64,000 nucleotides of DNA from Holtermannia corniformis (lineage: Eukaryota > Basidiomycota > Tremellomycetes > Holtermanniales), in NCBI GenBank assembly GCA_001599935.1, contig BCIJ01000002.1, forward strand, positions 285,811-349,810, written 5' to 3'. Shown here piece by piece: positions 11,485 to 24,248 of this stretch (its first letter is position 1; every line of letters starts with the position of its first letter). The notes beneath the pieces are model-generated. The model had not been told where the DNA came from. It worked only from the letters and a program-made list of their open reading frames with translations, and ran no database searches. The translations under genes and the position numbers were made by a program.

Positions 11485-14400
11485 CTAGGCAATCCTACTC
11501 TTCCGTTGCTGTCGCTGCTCGCTCGCACGCGACTTGATACCCGCCTGAAGCATGCCCAAGAGAGACATTGCCTTTTCCATTGCCACCAGTAGCCCCTCTT
11601 GGTCCAAGCCCGCTGCCGCACTGCCGAGCCGCTCGGCCTCGCTCACGGCGTCGAGGAAATTCTGCTGAGATTTGGTGCGCTTCGACGGCGACGGCATGCA
11701 GGGGCTGTTGGGCACCGTGATGGGCATGAGGGGGGTTTGCTGGGATGCGCGACGAAGAGTCAAGGGGCTTGCAGGTGGTTGAGCTGCTCCATTATCAGCA
11801 ACAGCGTATTGGTCCAACCTCATGCACTGACCAGCAACGACAATCTGCTCAGCAATCAGATCAGAATCCGTAGTGATGTCGGCAAGCTCGCGCGGAGTCG
11901 TATCCACGTCTGCGTCTCGCCTGCGTTTCCTGGCACTTGCAGGTGTCATCACTGGCACCTCTTCCGCTACGGGTAGCTCGATCGGAACTGACTATATCAG
12001 CAATGGTGCACGAGGTTGCCGATGGCCCACTCACCCGGTGTAGCCCGTTGCACCGAAACACCCCGGCGCTGCCTCTTTGTCGGTGGCATCTCAACAACCA
12101 TCTCGCGCTTTGACTTGACTGCAGACGCTGAGACAGCAGAGAGAGCCGGCGAAAGGGCCGGCGAGGTGCGCCTGCGGTTCCTGCGTCTCGGGACCGACTG
12201 AGATTCGCTCGATGAAGCCGAGGACACGTTTGTGGACGATGATGCACCCGATGGGGTCACCTGAGGGCTGCCAAAGAATGGGATCGGCAATGAGTTGAAT
12301 GTTGGCAACCACTTGCGTGCCGAGTCTAGCAGTGAGGGTGTCGAAGTGAGAGAACGCGATTTCTTCGACGGACGAGGCTCTGAGACGACTGCCGGTGACT
12401 CGACTACGATGCACTCGCCCATTTCCGCGTCCGAGTCCTCGACGACTGGAGTAATAGATGAACGGGAGGCAGTCTTCCGCCGTGACTTTGGTGCGGGCAG
12501 GTTGGCTGCGAAGAGTAAGATTATGAAAGAACCGCTAGCATCTGTAACTCACGCAGTGATGCAGTCGCGGGCACACCCCTGCGACGTTTACCCAGCTTAC
12601 TGGATGTCCCACTTGCAGGCGCAGGGCCGAACACATCCTGTGCAGGCGCCTTTTCGCGTGATGTGTGTGATACGGGGACTGGTGTGCTCTCCTGGTGGGA
12701 TGCAGCTTCTCCGGCAAGATCGTCGCTGATCGGAGCTGCGCTTGATGAACGGGAGCGCCGCCCATTGCTGACAGAACTCTCGGGGATCACAGGCGGGACC
12801 GTGTCATGACCAGTCGAGGTCGAAAGGGATGCCTCTGGCTGGGCGACTTGGTCATCTGTAGAAATATCGGCGTCGTAGGAAGCACTTTGAGTAAACGATG
12901 CAGCAAACGCCGGTGATACTGGCGAATTTAGAGTAGCTGTCGTTGATGGTGCGGCAGTCTGAGATGCAAGTGTCGTAACCTGTGAGGATTAGGTCAACGT
13001 CTCAATGACTGCAAGCCACCACTCACAGTCTCCAACGAATCCATCGACAGCCCGGGGGCAGAGATGAACTCAACAGGACCAGCAGCTTTGATGACCGAAC
13101 GCAAGAAATGGGCAATGTGCGATGGATATTGTAGGCTGCTGGACGTGCCAAAGGTTGCTTGCCAGAAGGCTCGGAATGCGTTTGGGACCACAACAGTGCC
13201 AGCGTTGAGCAACCGTGATGCCCAGATCGGCTCGAACTTGACAAGGGTCTGGTTCGAGACAGCGATGACGTGGTGCTCAACAGCATTCTGAATGCAGTTG
13301 AGCATTGTCATGTACAACGCATCCATCTAATTATTGGTCAGCCCGTCTCAAAGTTCAGTTCAGTGAAAGCACTTACGATCGTTGCCAACTCGGGCTTGCT
13401 CCCTGCTTCCTCCTTGTAAGCCAAGCACCTGGCCAAGCTATCCTGTAAGCATTCGAGCACTTCAGGGAAGAAGGCCGAAGGCATGATGGCAAACATCTCG
13501 TTGACGGCTGACAAGAGCTCGACATATCCGGCCTGAAAGTCTTCTGCATAGAAGCAGCCGTCGAGCGATGAGCAGACGAGTCGCAAAAAGTCGATGGGGA
13601 CAAAGCTATCATCGATCGCGAAAGGGCCCTGATTCGACCTGTGCGAGGCAAAGGCAACGCAACGCACAGCCGCGGCGAGACATTTAAGCGTCGTGTTGGT
13701 TGCGCTGGAAGCGTAAGCAGTCACCTCTGAGCAACGTCAGTACTTACGCTGTCTTTGGGTATTCATCTTGAAAGTCCTGCAAGTGCGCCGCCAGTGGCTC
13801 GAGCACACCGCCGTTGGTGCCGAAACGTTTGGCTCGGGAGCGCTCGACGCTCGTTGTGAGGAGCCTCTTCCAAACGTCCAACATGGAGGGGGGAATGTCG
13901 GTGTGCCAGAGTGATGATTCGGATCGGTCACTAGAGTCATCAGCACCGCAGCCGCAAGACTATAACAGCGCGTACCGGAATGTAGCTGACAACAGGTTGA
14001 CAAGAAGCAAGCTGGTGTGATTCGTCCGGGATGTGGTCCTGGCCGCCTTGGGCTCGGCGACAGTTTGAAGATGATTGCACCATCTGCAAGCTGATGACAT
14101 CAGCTTTGGTCAAACAGTCTGAAGATTATTACTCACCCAGTGTGCGCCAGATGCCCATCTGCAACGCCTCATTTCCGTGTCCTAGCCAAGGCAGGCGGTT
14201 CGTCAAGTCACCGAGCAGCTTGTTCGTTGCAGCACCCTTGGCGCCAGCATCGAGTGTAGCAGTGAGCAGGTCGGTGAACGCGGCAAGCAAGTCGACGCGG
14301 TGGATCGTCGCCATGACAGGCGATCGCAAAAAGTGATCAAGCAAAAGTCCAGCAGCCGAAGGGTGACTTTGCTCGTCGGCACCGCAGATTGCATTGCCGG

Positions 14401-17400
14401 TCGTAGCGGCGCCCGCATCGGCATCCAACCGCGTCGATGCCAGCGACGCGCCACACTCCTCGACGAAGAGGTTGACGAGATGCTGCGTAAGCCCGAGGCG
14501 CACCAGGTGGAGGTCATCGTCCGTCGTAGCCTGCGCAAGAAGCAGTGGCGGCAAGTATGATGCTGGATCGCGGGAAAAGGCATCGGCAATGCAGCGGGTG
14601 ACCTCGCTCAGCCCGCGGCGGAAAACCGGTGAAGGGTTCGTTGCAGCTGCCCCATCAGCATTGACCGTTCCAAGCTTTGCACCACTTACAGACTTGCGAG
14701 CACATGAGGGTTTTGAGCATGTTGCGCCAAAGGTCCGACAAAGGTCGCTTGGTATGCGTCAGTATTACCTCGATGAACAAAGGCATGACTCACAGGAAGC
14801 ACCCTAAGCCCATCCGCCGACCGGACCCAGCTGGTGCAATCGAGCTCCTGCATGCCCTTCAACTCAACCAACGCCAGCTCAAACATCTTGACGAGGCCCT
14901 TGGGCACCAAGCGCGTTGCAACCCAGGTTGAGCCCCATGCCGGGATGTCATCCGGCCCAATGGCATCTTCGAGCGCAGCTTCGGCCAGTTCGAGTGCGCC
15001 ATGCTCCTTAGCGACGTCTGCGTTGGCGATCTGACCGTTGAGGTAACGAGGCGCAAGGAGACGATCGAGCGACCATGATGAGAGTGCGGGCGATGGGAAA
15101 GCCGGCTGCGTAATAGCGAGCAGAATGGCCCACCCGTGAAGCTTGAGATCGTCGAGCGCCGAGACGGAGACGAGAGATCGGACGAGAGGATTGACGAGAC
15201 CGTCGTAAAGCTGGTCCAGCCGCTGTAGGGGGACCTCCTCGGTTTTTGCCGTTTCGGCACCATCAGCCACATGCGAAGGCTGACGACTGGTCGTCAACAC
15301 TGCGCCAGAGTATGCGAACACGACTGCCGCCGCCTGAGCACCAATATTCTTGATCCACGCCAGCTTGGTCGAGGTGATCGTACGGACCCAGGGCGCCAGT
15401 GGGTCGGGATGGGGTGCAAGCAGCTTGGGATTCGCAGCCGCCTTGATCGCGTCCGTCACAGGCGAGGTGATGGTCGTGATGCGCCCGGCAGATAGCAACG
15501 TGTCCAGATCGTACGTCTTGACGGACACGCCGTGCGAGTTGAGGCTCGTTACAAAGTTCTGCTGGAAGTACGAGTGGATAGCATGATCCCATGCAAGCCG
15601 TGCAAAGATCACACGCGCAGGCTTGGAAGACGACTCGATAGTTTTCTGCGCGACCGTCAGCCTGACATTGACGCCGGCTGATGAACTGACCCGCATAATG
15701 TGGTTGATCTCCTTGTACATGTCTGCCTTGACATATTTTCCACCCAGCAAGCTGACGACGATAGCCCAAGTCGCGCATGCCCACTGCGCGTCCCCAGCCT
15801 GGAGCTGCCTCTTGATACTCGCATCTAGAGCCGTCCAGACTGTTGGCCGAGGGCTCTGATTGCCGGCGACAGCGACAGCGATCGCTGCTCTTGAGCCCGT
15901 CTTGTGCGACTGGCGCAAAGATGACAAGCAGCATGTTTCGAGCTCTATGGCCGTTGTACGCGCCAGCACCCAGCTCGCTTCGGCGCGATTCACATCCTCC
16001 TGAGTCGAGAGGTCGAGCGCGAAATGCTTGTGCGCAAGCTTGGCTTGCTCGGCTGACGACTGCAGCCACGCCTGCTTGGCGACGACGAATGCACCGGCTG
16101 CCGTTTGCGCGCGCTGTCGCGTCGAGGCGACCGAGTTGAGTAGGCCCTTGAGGACAAGTTGGAGGAGCTCGCGGTGATGAGGCAGGAAGACGGCCGGGTA
16201 GTTGGTCAAGATGTTGCTGATTGCGCCAAAGCCCTCGAGTCTTGCTTTGACATTGCCACCTGCGTGACGGTCCTGTGCCGGCCCGCCACCCCACTGCGTC
16301 AAGCTGGGTTCCCCGACGGCCATCCGTAGTGCCTCTGTGATCCTGGCGCTGAGAGAGATGACGACGGCAGCGGGGACGCGGAGGTGCGCGAGGACATAGA
16401 TCGCGAGGGCGTATGTCCGTTTCGAGTTTGGCGTTGGCAGCTTTGGCGTGAATGGGATGGTGAGGACAAGCTCGAGCATGGATGTCAAGTCGGCGATGGA
16501 AAAGGCCAAGTGGAGAGGCTCAAAGTACACGGTAAAGGCCATGAAGCGGAGAGCGGCATGACCGACACCTGAAGCTTCACGGCGGTGGCGGACCTCGGAT
16601 TCAGTGTAGCCTTGCTTGACGGTCGACTTGGAGAGGATACTGTTTGAGGCGTTCGAGTCGGGAATGCACGGCGATGACGAACGCTCGCAATCGGATGATG
16701 CAAGTGAGGAGAATGCCGAGGGAGTGAGGAGCCGGGTCAAGTCGCGCTTGATGGCGCGTGCAAAGCCTGGCACATCGTCTTTGATCGGTTGCAGGAGCGA
16801 GGGATCAACCTCGGCGCTCGGGCTGGTAGCTGACTGCCGCAGTCGCAGCGCAAGCATGTTGTACGCCTCTTCGAGCGTTAGCAGATCGTCTGCACTGTCG
16901 ATGATGATTGACACGAGCGACTGCGTCGAGCTCTCTTGTGCTGCAACGACCTCTGACGTTGCTAGGACATCATCGGACGCTACCGAGTCATCCGAACCCG
17001 GCATTTCAACGTCTTGTTCACTCGTGCGTTTCTTGTCGAGCGCAAGCTGAAAGCTGTCGGTAGCTCTGAGCTCGGGCCGCTTGCCCAGTCGCAGCCTGGC
17101 CTCCTCTTGGTTCTCCCTTGTGCCCTCTTCGACCGTGGAAGCACATCGGATCTCTTGAGCGATGAAGCGCTTCAACACGCCCTTCTTTGCACTTGCTTGC
17201 TGCTGCATTGCCAGCGTTGCTGGGCCGGGACCGGCCTCGGCTTGCGCCATATCGAGGCGGAGTGGTGAGGGTGCATACGAGCGAACAGACGGGATATGGA
17301 CTGAATTGGAGGCGGAAGGTGTGACGATTGTCGAGGCGGGGTCGTATGCATGGTGCTTGGGTGTCGGCGAGAAGCTGACGGTAGCGCGGCGCTGGGCTGG

Positions 17401-17601
17401 TCTAGCGTCAGCAAGGGAGGGATCGGCGGTCGCGAACACGCGTGTGATTTCTCGCGCACGAGGTGTAGAGCAAGAGTGCTGGAGGTGCGGGTCATATGGA
17501 AGGAAGAGACACGCACGCTGCTTGCCAGGAGAAGCCAGAACGCTCATGCTGCCACTGATGGGCTCAGGTAGAGATGACCAGACGTTGTGATTGCAATACA
17601 C
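11485..17601 (-). CDS. RIF1: RIF1 homologue (telomere length and replication-timing regulator)
   Basis: A multi-exon gene of about 6.1 kb. Its first exon is a 971-codon frame (14686-17601). After a disordered, basic N-terminus with RRATVSFSPTPKHHAYD, the Rif1_N helical-repeat domain follows: AYNMLALRLRQS, HAALRFMAFTVYFEPLHLA, NSKRTYALAIYVLAHLRVPA, FGAISNILTNYPAVFLPHH and LLNSVASTRQRAQTAAGAFV. Later exons (to about 13000) continue HEAT-like helices. The C-terminal exons (13000-11485) are Ser-rich and basic, ending in a short predicted helix before KSRIA. RIF1 recruits PP1 to restrain origin firing and limits telomere length. ATVSFSP is near, but not an exact match to, a PP1-docking RVxF site. 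Met 17601 is the first start; Met 17547 is an alternative. Confidence 0.8.
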
Positions 17602-18110
17602 GAGCGAGTCGCGTCGAGCACGTCCGGATCCAGAGTACGCGTCAATTTCTCGCGGATCCTGTCCTGTCTATGTTGCCAGTGTACACTCTGGTCGTGTTGC
17701 CAGGTGCACTGATCGAGCGGTTTTCACCGTTTGTTGCTGGCTGATGGCCGCACTGACGCGCTTCGTTATTCGTCGCAGTCGTTTCCTTGGTGTTCTCTTG
17801 CCATGTACAGGTCGTGGTATCGTGTGCAGCAGTCGTCGTGGTCGAAGATGGCTTGTACTCGAGTTGGTGGACCCGTCGTGCACCAACAGACGCGCAGGGG
17901 CTTATCAAAACGCGAACGCAATGAGCGTGATTGGGAACTAACACGTCATTTTTGTTTGGCAAGCCTATTGGGACAAGGGCGTATCGCTAACAGCGCGGAC
18001 GCATCGTTAAGCTGGCAGGGTCGAGGTGAATTAGGCCTGCGGTTGTTTTGTTCCATTCGACGGTTGACCCGTCGACAATACTCTCTCCAATCCGTCAAGC
18101 GGCACTCACC
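17602..18110. promoter_or_regulatory. Divergent promoter region between RIF1 and MSP1 homologues
   Basis: The two flanking genes start away from each other, so both promoters must lie in these 509 bases. Open frames on both strands overlap each other and show no family signature. I did not identify specific sites. Confidence 0.5.
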
Positions 18111-19549
18111 ATGGTCAGGGATGTGCAGAGGGTCGTGCTCGATGGTCAGTCTTTCATGCTGCCAACGACCGGTCGCTGACAAAGTCGCCATTGCTACCCA
18201 GTCGCCTTCTTTGCCGCGTCACAAGTCGGTTAAAATCCCCGAATGAACAACCCTGTAGCTGACAACGCTCACTCACAGGTCGCATTGTACTATGCAGTTC
18301 GTTACGTCCTCTCCTCGAGCGACCCACAGCGCGCGTCTTCTTCAAAAGCTATGCGCAAGGGCAAAGCCCAGCTCACAAAGGCCGGCATCTCGACCGACCT
18401 CGAGTTGGACGAGTACGAGCAGATCATTGCGGGCGAGATCATCCCGCCGTCGTCCATCTCGGTCACGTTTGACTCGATCGGCGGGCTGGATGAGATCATC
18501 TCGAGCTTGAGGGAGAGCGTCATCTACCCGTTGACGTACCCGGAACTGTTTGCGAGCACGAGTGGGCTGCTAGGTGCGCCCAAGGGTGTGTTACTGTATG
18601 GTCACCCGGGGTGCGGCAAGACGATGCTTGCAAAGGCGCTGGCCAAGGAGTCGGGCGCCACATTCATCAACCTGCCCTTGTCTAGCCTGTAGGTCGACCT
18701 GTCGCATTCATGACCCTCATGCTGAATACGTCTGCACAGGACAAACAAGTGGTTCGGCGAGTCCAACAAGCTCGTCGCCGGTCTCTTCTCCCTCGCGCGC
18801 AAGCTGCAGCCAAGTATCGTCAGTCCAGCGTCGCATCACTTGAGCTTCAGACTGATCCCCCAGATCTTTATCGACGAGATTGACTCGCTCTTCCGCGAAC
18901 GCTCAAACGGCGATCACGAGGTGACTGGTATGATGAAGGCAGAGTTCATGACGTGCGCAAACAGTCACGCTTCGAGCAAGGCGCTGACGCTATCATGCAG
19001 ACTGTGGGATGGCTTGACAACAGGGAGCGACACCCGGGTGCTGGTGCTTGGTGCGACCAATCGACCAAACGAGTGCGTCCCATCACCCAGCCTGACGGAT
19101 CTGGCTAACAAGAGCAGCATCGACCCAGCGATCCTCAGACGCATGCCAAAGCGGTTCCCTATCCGATTGCCAAACTACGACCAGCGACTCAAGATCCTCA
19201 CCCTTGTCCGTCCACTCACTGCCCTCGGCTCATCACCGCTAACTCCCCGCAGATGCTAGCCGACACCCGCCTCGACCCCTCCTTCTCCCTCTCAACTCTA
19301 GCCCAACGAACAAACGGTCTCTCCGGGTCCGACTTGCACGAGACATGCCGCAACGCAGCTATGCAGCCCGTACGCGAGCTCATGCGTGCTGGCGGGCTAG
19401 AACACGCCCGTGAAAACGGCTTCAACGTCCGGCCCGTCACCTTGGCGGATTTCGTGGTGCACGACTCGCACGCGTATGCCCATGTCGAGAGTGGACGACG
19501 ATCCGAGCGGATAGCGGACAATGATGTCGAGGGCGAGCCGGTCGATTAG
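18111..19549 (+). CDS. MSP1: Msp1/ATAD1-type AAA ATPase of the mitochondrial outer membrane
   Basis: The protein extracts mislocalised tail-anchored proteins from the outer membrane. Two short exons (18111-18144 and 18202-18224) join to the exon at 18279 and build an N-terminal anchor ([19 protein letters not shown]). Then come the linker, the N-terminal AAA block [12 protein letters not shown], Walker [16 protein letters not shown], pore loop [12 protein letters not shown] (pore residues W-F), Walker [20 protein letters not shown], sensor region [11 protein letters not shown], arginine-finger loop [18 protein letters not shown], and the C-terminal lid with [20 protein letters not shown]. The VxxxxIGGLDEI and RMPKRFPI blocks are specific to the Msp1 group of the meiotic clade. 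The stop is at 19549. About seven introns, all short. Confidence 0.93.
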
Positions 19550-20025
19550 ATGAGTCTTACATGTATCTCTACCCGCAGTCACTGGCCATGTCCACCTTTT
19601 CTACCCAAGATGGTCTCTTTGCTTCCCCTCTGTTACTACCCGCTATGACCCGACTAGAGTACATAAAATCTTGTACCTCACTGTCCTTCTTGACATCTGC
19701 TCTGGCGTCCCGGAGCGGCCGTGATCACTTGACGTAGCAGTCGTTGGATCTCTGGCAGATGCAGATACACACACGATAGACGCCTGTCCCGACACCACCA
19801 TGTACCGCGCCCGCTTCAGGCAACGGTGGTATGATTCAGACAAGAGTTAGTCGCCGTCACCTGCGCGCGCAAAGTTCTACAGTATTGACGCTCTGCGGTT
19901 GTTTGCCGTGCTCAAGAAACGCGGTTTGTCCATGCATGTCGTCGAGACTCTGATGAAGCCAATACATATCGCGTGCATTGATGAGTCATGATAGTACACT
20001 GGATGCAAATGCTGTCTGGGAACCG
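19550..20025. other. Intergenic between convergent genes
   Basis: This holds the 3' ends of the Msp1 and Aurora genes. The small frames on both strands look random. Confidence 0.5.
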
Positions 20026-21816
20026 CTACGACTGTCTTGAGCCTGTGCTGCCCGATGGCTTGGCTCGTTTCTGGTAGCGCTTGATCCACGGGTGTTGCAA
20101 GACCTCGGTCAATGGCATGCGCTCCATCGGCTCGTACTTGAGCAGCTATCGTCGCTGTCAGCCGTTGCGAATCGTGACCGAAACGTAAACTCACGCCCCG
20201 GATCAAGTCTGCCGCCTCGGCCGAGACGTGGCTCGGGATCGTCAGGTCGACTTTGCAGATCCGCTTGTAGGTTGCTGTAGCGCACCGTGAGCCCCCCTCT
20301 GTAAACTTGGAAGTCATGACGCACCGTTGTGTCCCGCAAGGTCTTCGAATGGCGGAGAACCGACGAGGAACTCGAAGCAGAGCACACCGAGAGCCCAGAG
20401 ATCGACCTGGGCAGTGTGCTCCTTGCCCTCGATCATCTCTGGCGGGAGGTAGTCGAGTGTACCGCAGAGTGTGTGCCGTCTGCCAAATTCTTAGTGGATG
20501 ACGTTGGACGTGCACATCCCACATACCGGTTACTGGGCGCATGCTGCACTGGGTCAACTTTGTGGACAATGTCGGGAGGTCACCACGTACCACACTCCAC
20601 CCAAAGTCGCCAATCTTCAACTCGCCATTCAGTCCTGATAAAGTCAGCTGTCTGCAGTATTTGCTTGCACTGGGACTTACCGATCAACAGGTTTTCCGGT
20701 TTGATGTCACGATGGATCACATGCTTGCGGTGCAGGTAGGATAGCGCATCGGCCATCTGGTAGATATACTATGGGTCGTCAGGATATTGCTGCCTGACAA
20801 GTCATCACACGCACCCGACTGGTTCGCTTCTCCTCGAACGAGCCCTTTTTCGCAAGCTGCTTGTACAGCTCTCCCTGCGCGGCAAACTCAAGAACGAGGA
20901 AGATGCGCTTGGCATCGTGAAAGTAGCCATATAACCGCAAGATGTTGGGGTGTCTGCAGCTGCGTTTAACATCATATTGCTATGAACCAGGCGGACATAC
21001 CGCAGGTTCTGCTGGATCTCGATCTCGCGCCGGACCTGCTTCTCGACCTTGCCAGCCACGATCTCGGCCTTGTGCAAGCACTTGAGAGCGACGATGAAGT
21101 GAGGGTATGCTTTCGTGCGTGCGAGGTAGACGCGACCGAATTTGCCCTTGCCGAGGGGTCGACCGATCGAAAAGTTGATGAGGGACTGAGGGGCGGTCGG
21201 AGGGTGACTGGGGCTGCGTTAGTAGGTGCTTAGACACAGTCATCCGAGGGACGTACGCGGCGGCACCAGCGCTCGAGTCCATCTCCAGCAGCTTGCCAGC
21301 TTCTCCAGTCACATGCTCGGCTGCGTCGTCATCGACCTCGAGTCCGCCGTCGTACTGGCCCAGCTCGAGCTTCTTTGTCGTAGCAGACGTTGTTGACAAT
21401 GCCTGGTGAGCCATGTTCCCACCCGAGATTGAGCTCGCGGTAGCTCGTGAGCTGGTCGAGTGCGCGGGCCCATGGATGCCATGGGCCGTATACTGCTTTG
21501 TCGCCAGCGCCTTGGGTGACATTGGCGCCTTTGATGGCCGACCGACACTGGGATTGACGCCGGCTAGCTTCATCAGTGGACCTCGCTGCGACTCGCTTCC
21601 CGCTGCGAGAGATGCAAGCCCCGTATTGGGTGGCCTGACCATCCCGGCATTCATGTACTTCTTCATGACGGGCGGGAGTCGGTTTGTTGTTGTTGCGGAA
21701 CCGGACGGCTTTGACGCATTGTGCTTGCTGGGCAACTGATAGCTCTTGCCACTGGGTGATCCTGGATTCGACAGAGAGAGTCCCTGGAGGAGGTTTGGTA
21801 GCTGCTGTTGCGCCAT
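20026..21816 (-). CDS. Aurora-family serine/threonine kinase
   Basis: The mitotic kinase of the chromosomal passenger complex. An N-terminal Ser/Ala-rich region of about 195 residues starts at Met 21816 ([12 protein letters not shown]). The kinase domain has Gly loop [22 protein letters not shown]-type lysine in [33 protein letters not shown], hinge [13 protein letters not shown], catalytic loop [15 protein letters not shown], and [27 protein letters not shown]. The activation-loop Thr is kept (RRHTLCGT, against RRTTLCGT in most relatives). HAPSNR is encoded by a 17-base exon (20527-20543). Later blocks are [15 protein letters not shown] and the lid [17 protein letters not shown]; the stop is at 20026. 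Aurora is distinguished from PLK and PKA by the [19 protein letters not shown] block. Orthologue to Ipl1/Ark1 is likely, but paralogues were not excluded. Confidence 0.93.
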
Positions 21817-22717
21817 GGTCGCTGCAAAAGCGCTGGACGAGCAGATAGACTGTCGATCAACACGCTCCGAAATCAGTCACGCTCAATCCAGCGGCATCTT
21901 TTGAAGTTTGCTTCCGTTTATTTGGTTCCCCGCCACCCATGCGCATCTCGATGGCTGTTCTGCAACATTGGGTATCGCCAGAAAGGTAGCTGTGGCCCAT
22001 GTAACTCGACGCTATGTCGATGGTTCTAGGCTGCATGTCAGCTCGGTCACTCTTCATCAGTGCTGATGTCTCCAGCATGTCCTGTCACAGCCCCTGTCAG
22101 GAGAGTTTGCCCCTGAACGACTGGTGCACAGCCAGAGACTCGTACACTTCGAGGGTGGTCGACGTCTCGTTCCTTCTCACATCCATCGTACCCTGCACCG
22201 GCAACACCGACATCCGGATCAAGTCAGTGCGTCAGCGGCCGTCGATCACCCGTCAAGGTCCTTTGGCCAATCGCGTCAAGAGCGCAGCTCAGGCAGTGCA
22301 GATGACACATCAGATCGACAGCCATCAAGCTTCGCGGACGGATCCCGAGACGTAGACCGAACACCCGGGATTGGATCGAGGAAATCGCTCAGTGAGACGC
22401 GACGCTGAATCATGGCGACGGCCGTGCATGCAGAACGATTCCGAGGCGTCGAGTAGCGGAGCCGATATCTGCTTGCGTCACAGCAACGATCGGCTGTGCT
22501 GACTCTGCGATATGCGGGTGGCGATACTTCGACCTCCTATAAGGCGGCGCAGGCAAACTCTCGCCACCGGCACAGACAACTGGGCAACCACAGCGACATC
22601 TTGCCAGCAACACCGAGAGAGACAGTGACCGCAGACGGACCCAGAGTGCCATTTGTCCTATAACCTCACGCCCATCTGGCCCATCTCGCGAGTCGCCACC
22701 CTCCAGCCGTCACGAAC
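21817..22717. promoter_or_regulatory. Divergent promoter region, Aurora kinase and membrane-protein cluster
   Basis: The flanking genes point away from each other. I see no conserved coding exon. Frames such as 22014-22355 (plus) lack homology that I recognise. Confidence 0.4.
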
Positions 22718-23412
22718 ATGAGGCTGCCTGCAGGTGGCAACGTGGTCGTGGCTTGTGTGTCTCTCATGCTCATCTACCATGGGGTCAAAGGCGCGGTGAT
22801 CAAGGTATGTGGCGGTCGCAGCCGAATCTCTTCTTGGTCTTTCATCGTTTACATTCCACCTCAGGCCACCGAGCTCCCATCTCGTACAGATGCAATCGTT
22901 GAGATCGCCATCACACAGTCGTATCACCACCTTTACGACACCCATCCCTTGTTTGTGCAACCTCGAGCAGCCTCGCCATCTGCCGACCCCGCCACGAGCG
23001 GCACCTCTGGCAGTAGCGGCTCTAGCATTGCCCTGATCGGCGGTGCGTCAAAGTAAACTCCCCGCGATCGCTGCGCTGACTTGACCTAGGTATCATCGGC
23101 GCCGTGGTAGCAGTCGTGGCGCTCATCGCTGTCATCCTCTACCTTCGCAGCCGCAAGAAGCCCGTCAAGCACGGTCCTTACGCTGCATATGCTGCTTCCA
23201 CCGACTACGCGCTTCCGGCATACACTCATCCGCTTCCAGCAGCGCACATCCACGACAACCGAACACAGCTACCACCCATGGCGTACACTGGTCGTCGTGG
23301 CTCGGGCTACATCACGCAGCCGTACGGCGGACCGTGGACCGGCGCGACATACCCTCAGCCATTGCCGAGCAAGAAAGTGCACTGGGGTTCAGTCGGCGTC
23401 GCGAAATTCTGA
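22718..23412 (+). CDS. Small type I membrane protein A with KKVHW tail
   Basis: Three exons. Exon 1 (Met 22718) is a signal peptide (VVVACVSLMLIYHGVKG). Exon 2 is a short Ser/Thr/Gly-rich ectodomain of about 65 residues, probably O-glycosylated. Exon 3 starts with the membrane span (GAVVAVVALIAVILYL), followed by a stop-transfer RSRKK and a Tyr/Pro-rich cytosolic tail containing PPMAYTGRRGSGY. The tail ends SKKVHWGSVGVAKF. KKVHW matches the PP1-docking consensus [KR]-V-x-[FW]. Exon layout, span position and the AYTG box match the genes at 23651 and 27954, so they are likely tandem duplicates. I do not recognise the family; a surface sensor or wall-linked receptor is a guess. Confidence 0.75.
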
Positions 23413-23650
23413 ATTGCGCTTGGGGATGTAGCGGGACGATCCGACTTTGGTATTCGTCATTTGTCACGTATGATATGTTGTATGTCTTCCAGCAACTTCC
23501 CATCACGCCAACCATATTGAGATCACGCCCAAGCGCGATTGCCCCAACTGATGGATTGACCAAGCCGTCAGTACCCCACAGAACGAAGCAATACATATCA
23601 GAGTCGCTACCCCCATTCATTCCGGCCCTCCCACACCCCAACTACCTAAC

Positions 23651-24248
23651 ATGAAGATTATTCCCAGCAGCATCATCTTGCTCGGCATGCTCCTCACAGT
23701 GTATGGTGCGCCTGTCAAGGTCCGTTCCCTGAGGATTTGGGCTGTGAAAGACTGATGGCATCTTAGAATGTCGACAGCCCGTCCAGCATCGACGAAAGCC
23801 TCTCCACTACTGTCACCACTGCCAACAAGCCTGTCTTCATTGCCTACGCGCACAACGTGGTACCGAGGGCGACTGCGGATGGAGGCGCAAAGTTCAAAGG
23901 AGCACTTATTGGCGGTGCGTCGAGTACCTGTGATCTTTGGGGGCGGTGCTGATGAGAACAGCTCTCGTTGGGGGTATCGGCGGGTTCATCCTACTAGGAC
24001 TCTGCGTCGCGTACTGCATCAAAAAGTTCTTCCCCAAGAAGCAGTCGACCAATACAGCGCCGACCAACACGGCCTCTGACAAAGGCAGCCTTCCGCCGTT
24101 CCAACCGGCCCGTCGCACCCGCCGACAGTCCAGGCAGGTACAGCCTCCTCCTACGGCGTACACTGGATCCTCATCAGGGGAACAAGTCATGTTCGACATG
24201 TACTACCCTTCTTGCTGGTACGAAACGCCTTACGCCGTCCGCAGGTAG
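23651..24248 (+). CDS. Small type I membrane protein B, tandem paralogue
   Basis: Met 23651 opens a signal peptide (IIPSSIILLGMLLTVYG). Exon 2 encodes a Ser/Thr-rich ectodomain of about 45 residues. Exon 3 gives the membrane span (ALVGGIGGFILLGLCVAYC) followed by IKKFFPKKQ and a tail with PPPTAYTGSSSGEQ. The intron positions and the AYTG box are those of the neighbour at 22718, 238 bases upstream. It lacks the KKVxW end; its tail finishes YETPYAVRR. Function unknown. Confidence 0.7.

Noticed and set aside
15263..16294. Minus-strand frame overlapping RIF1
   Set aside because: It is an alternative frame within the long RIF1 exon and lacks the helical-repeat pattern.
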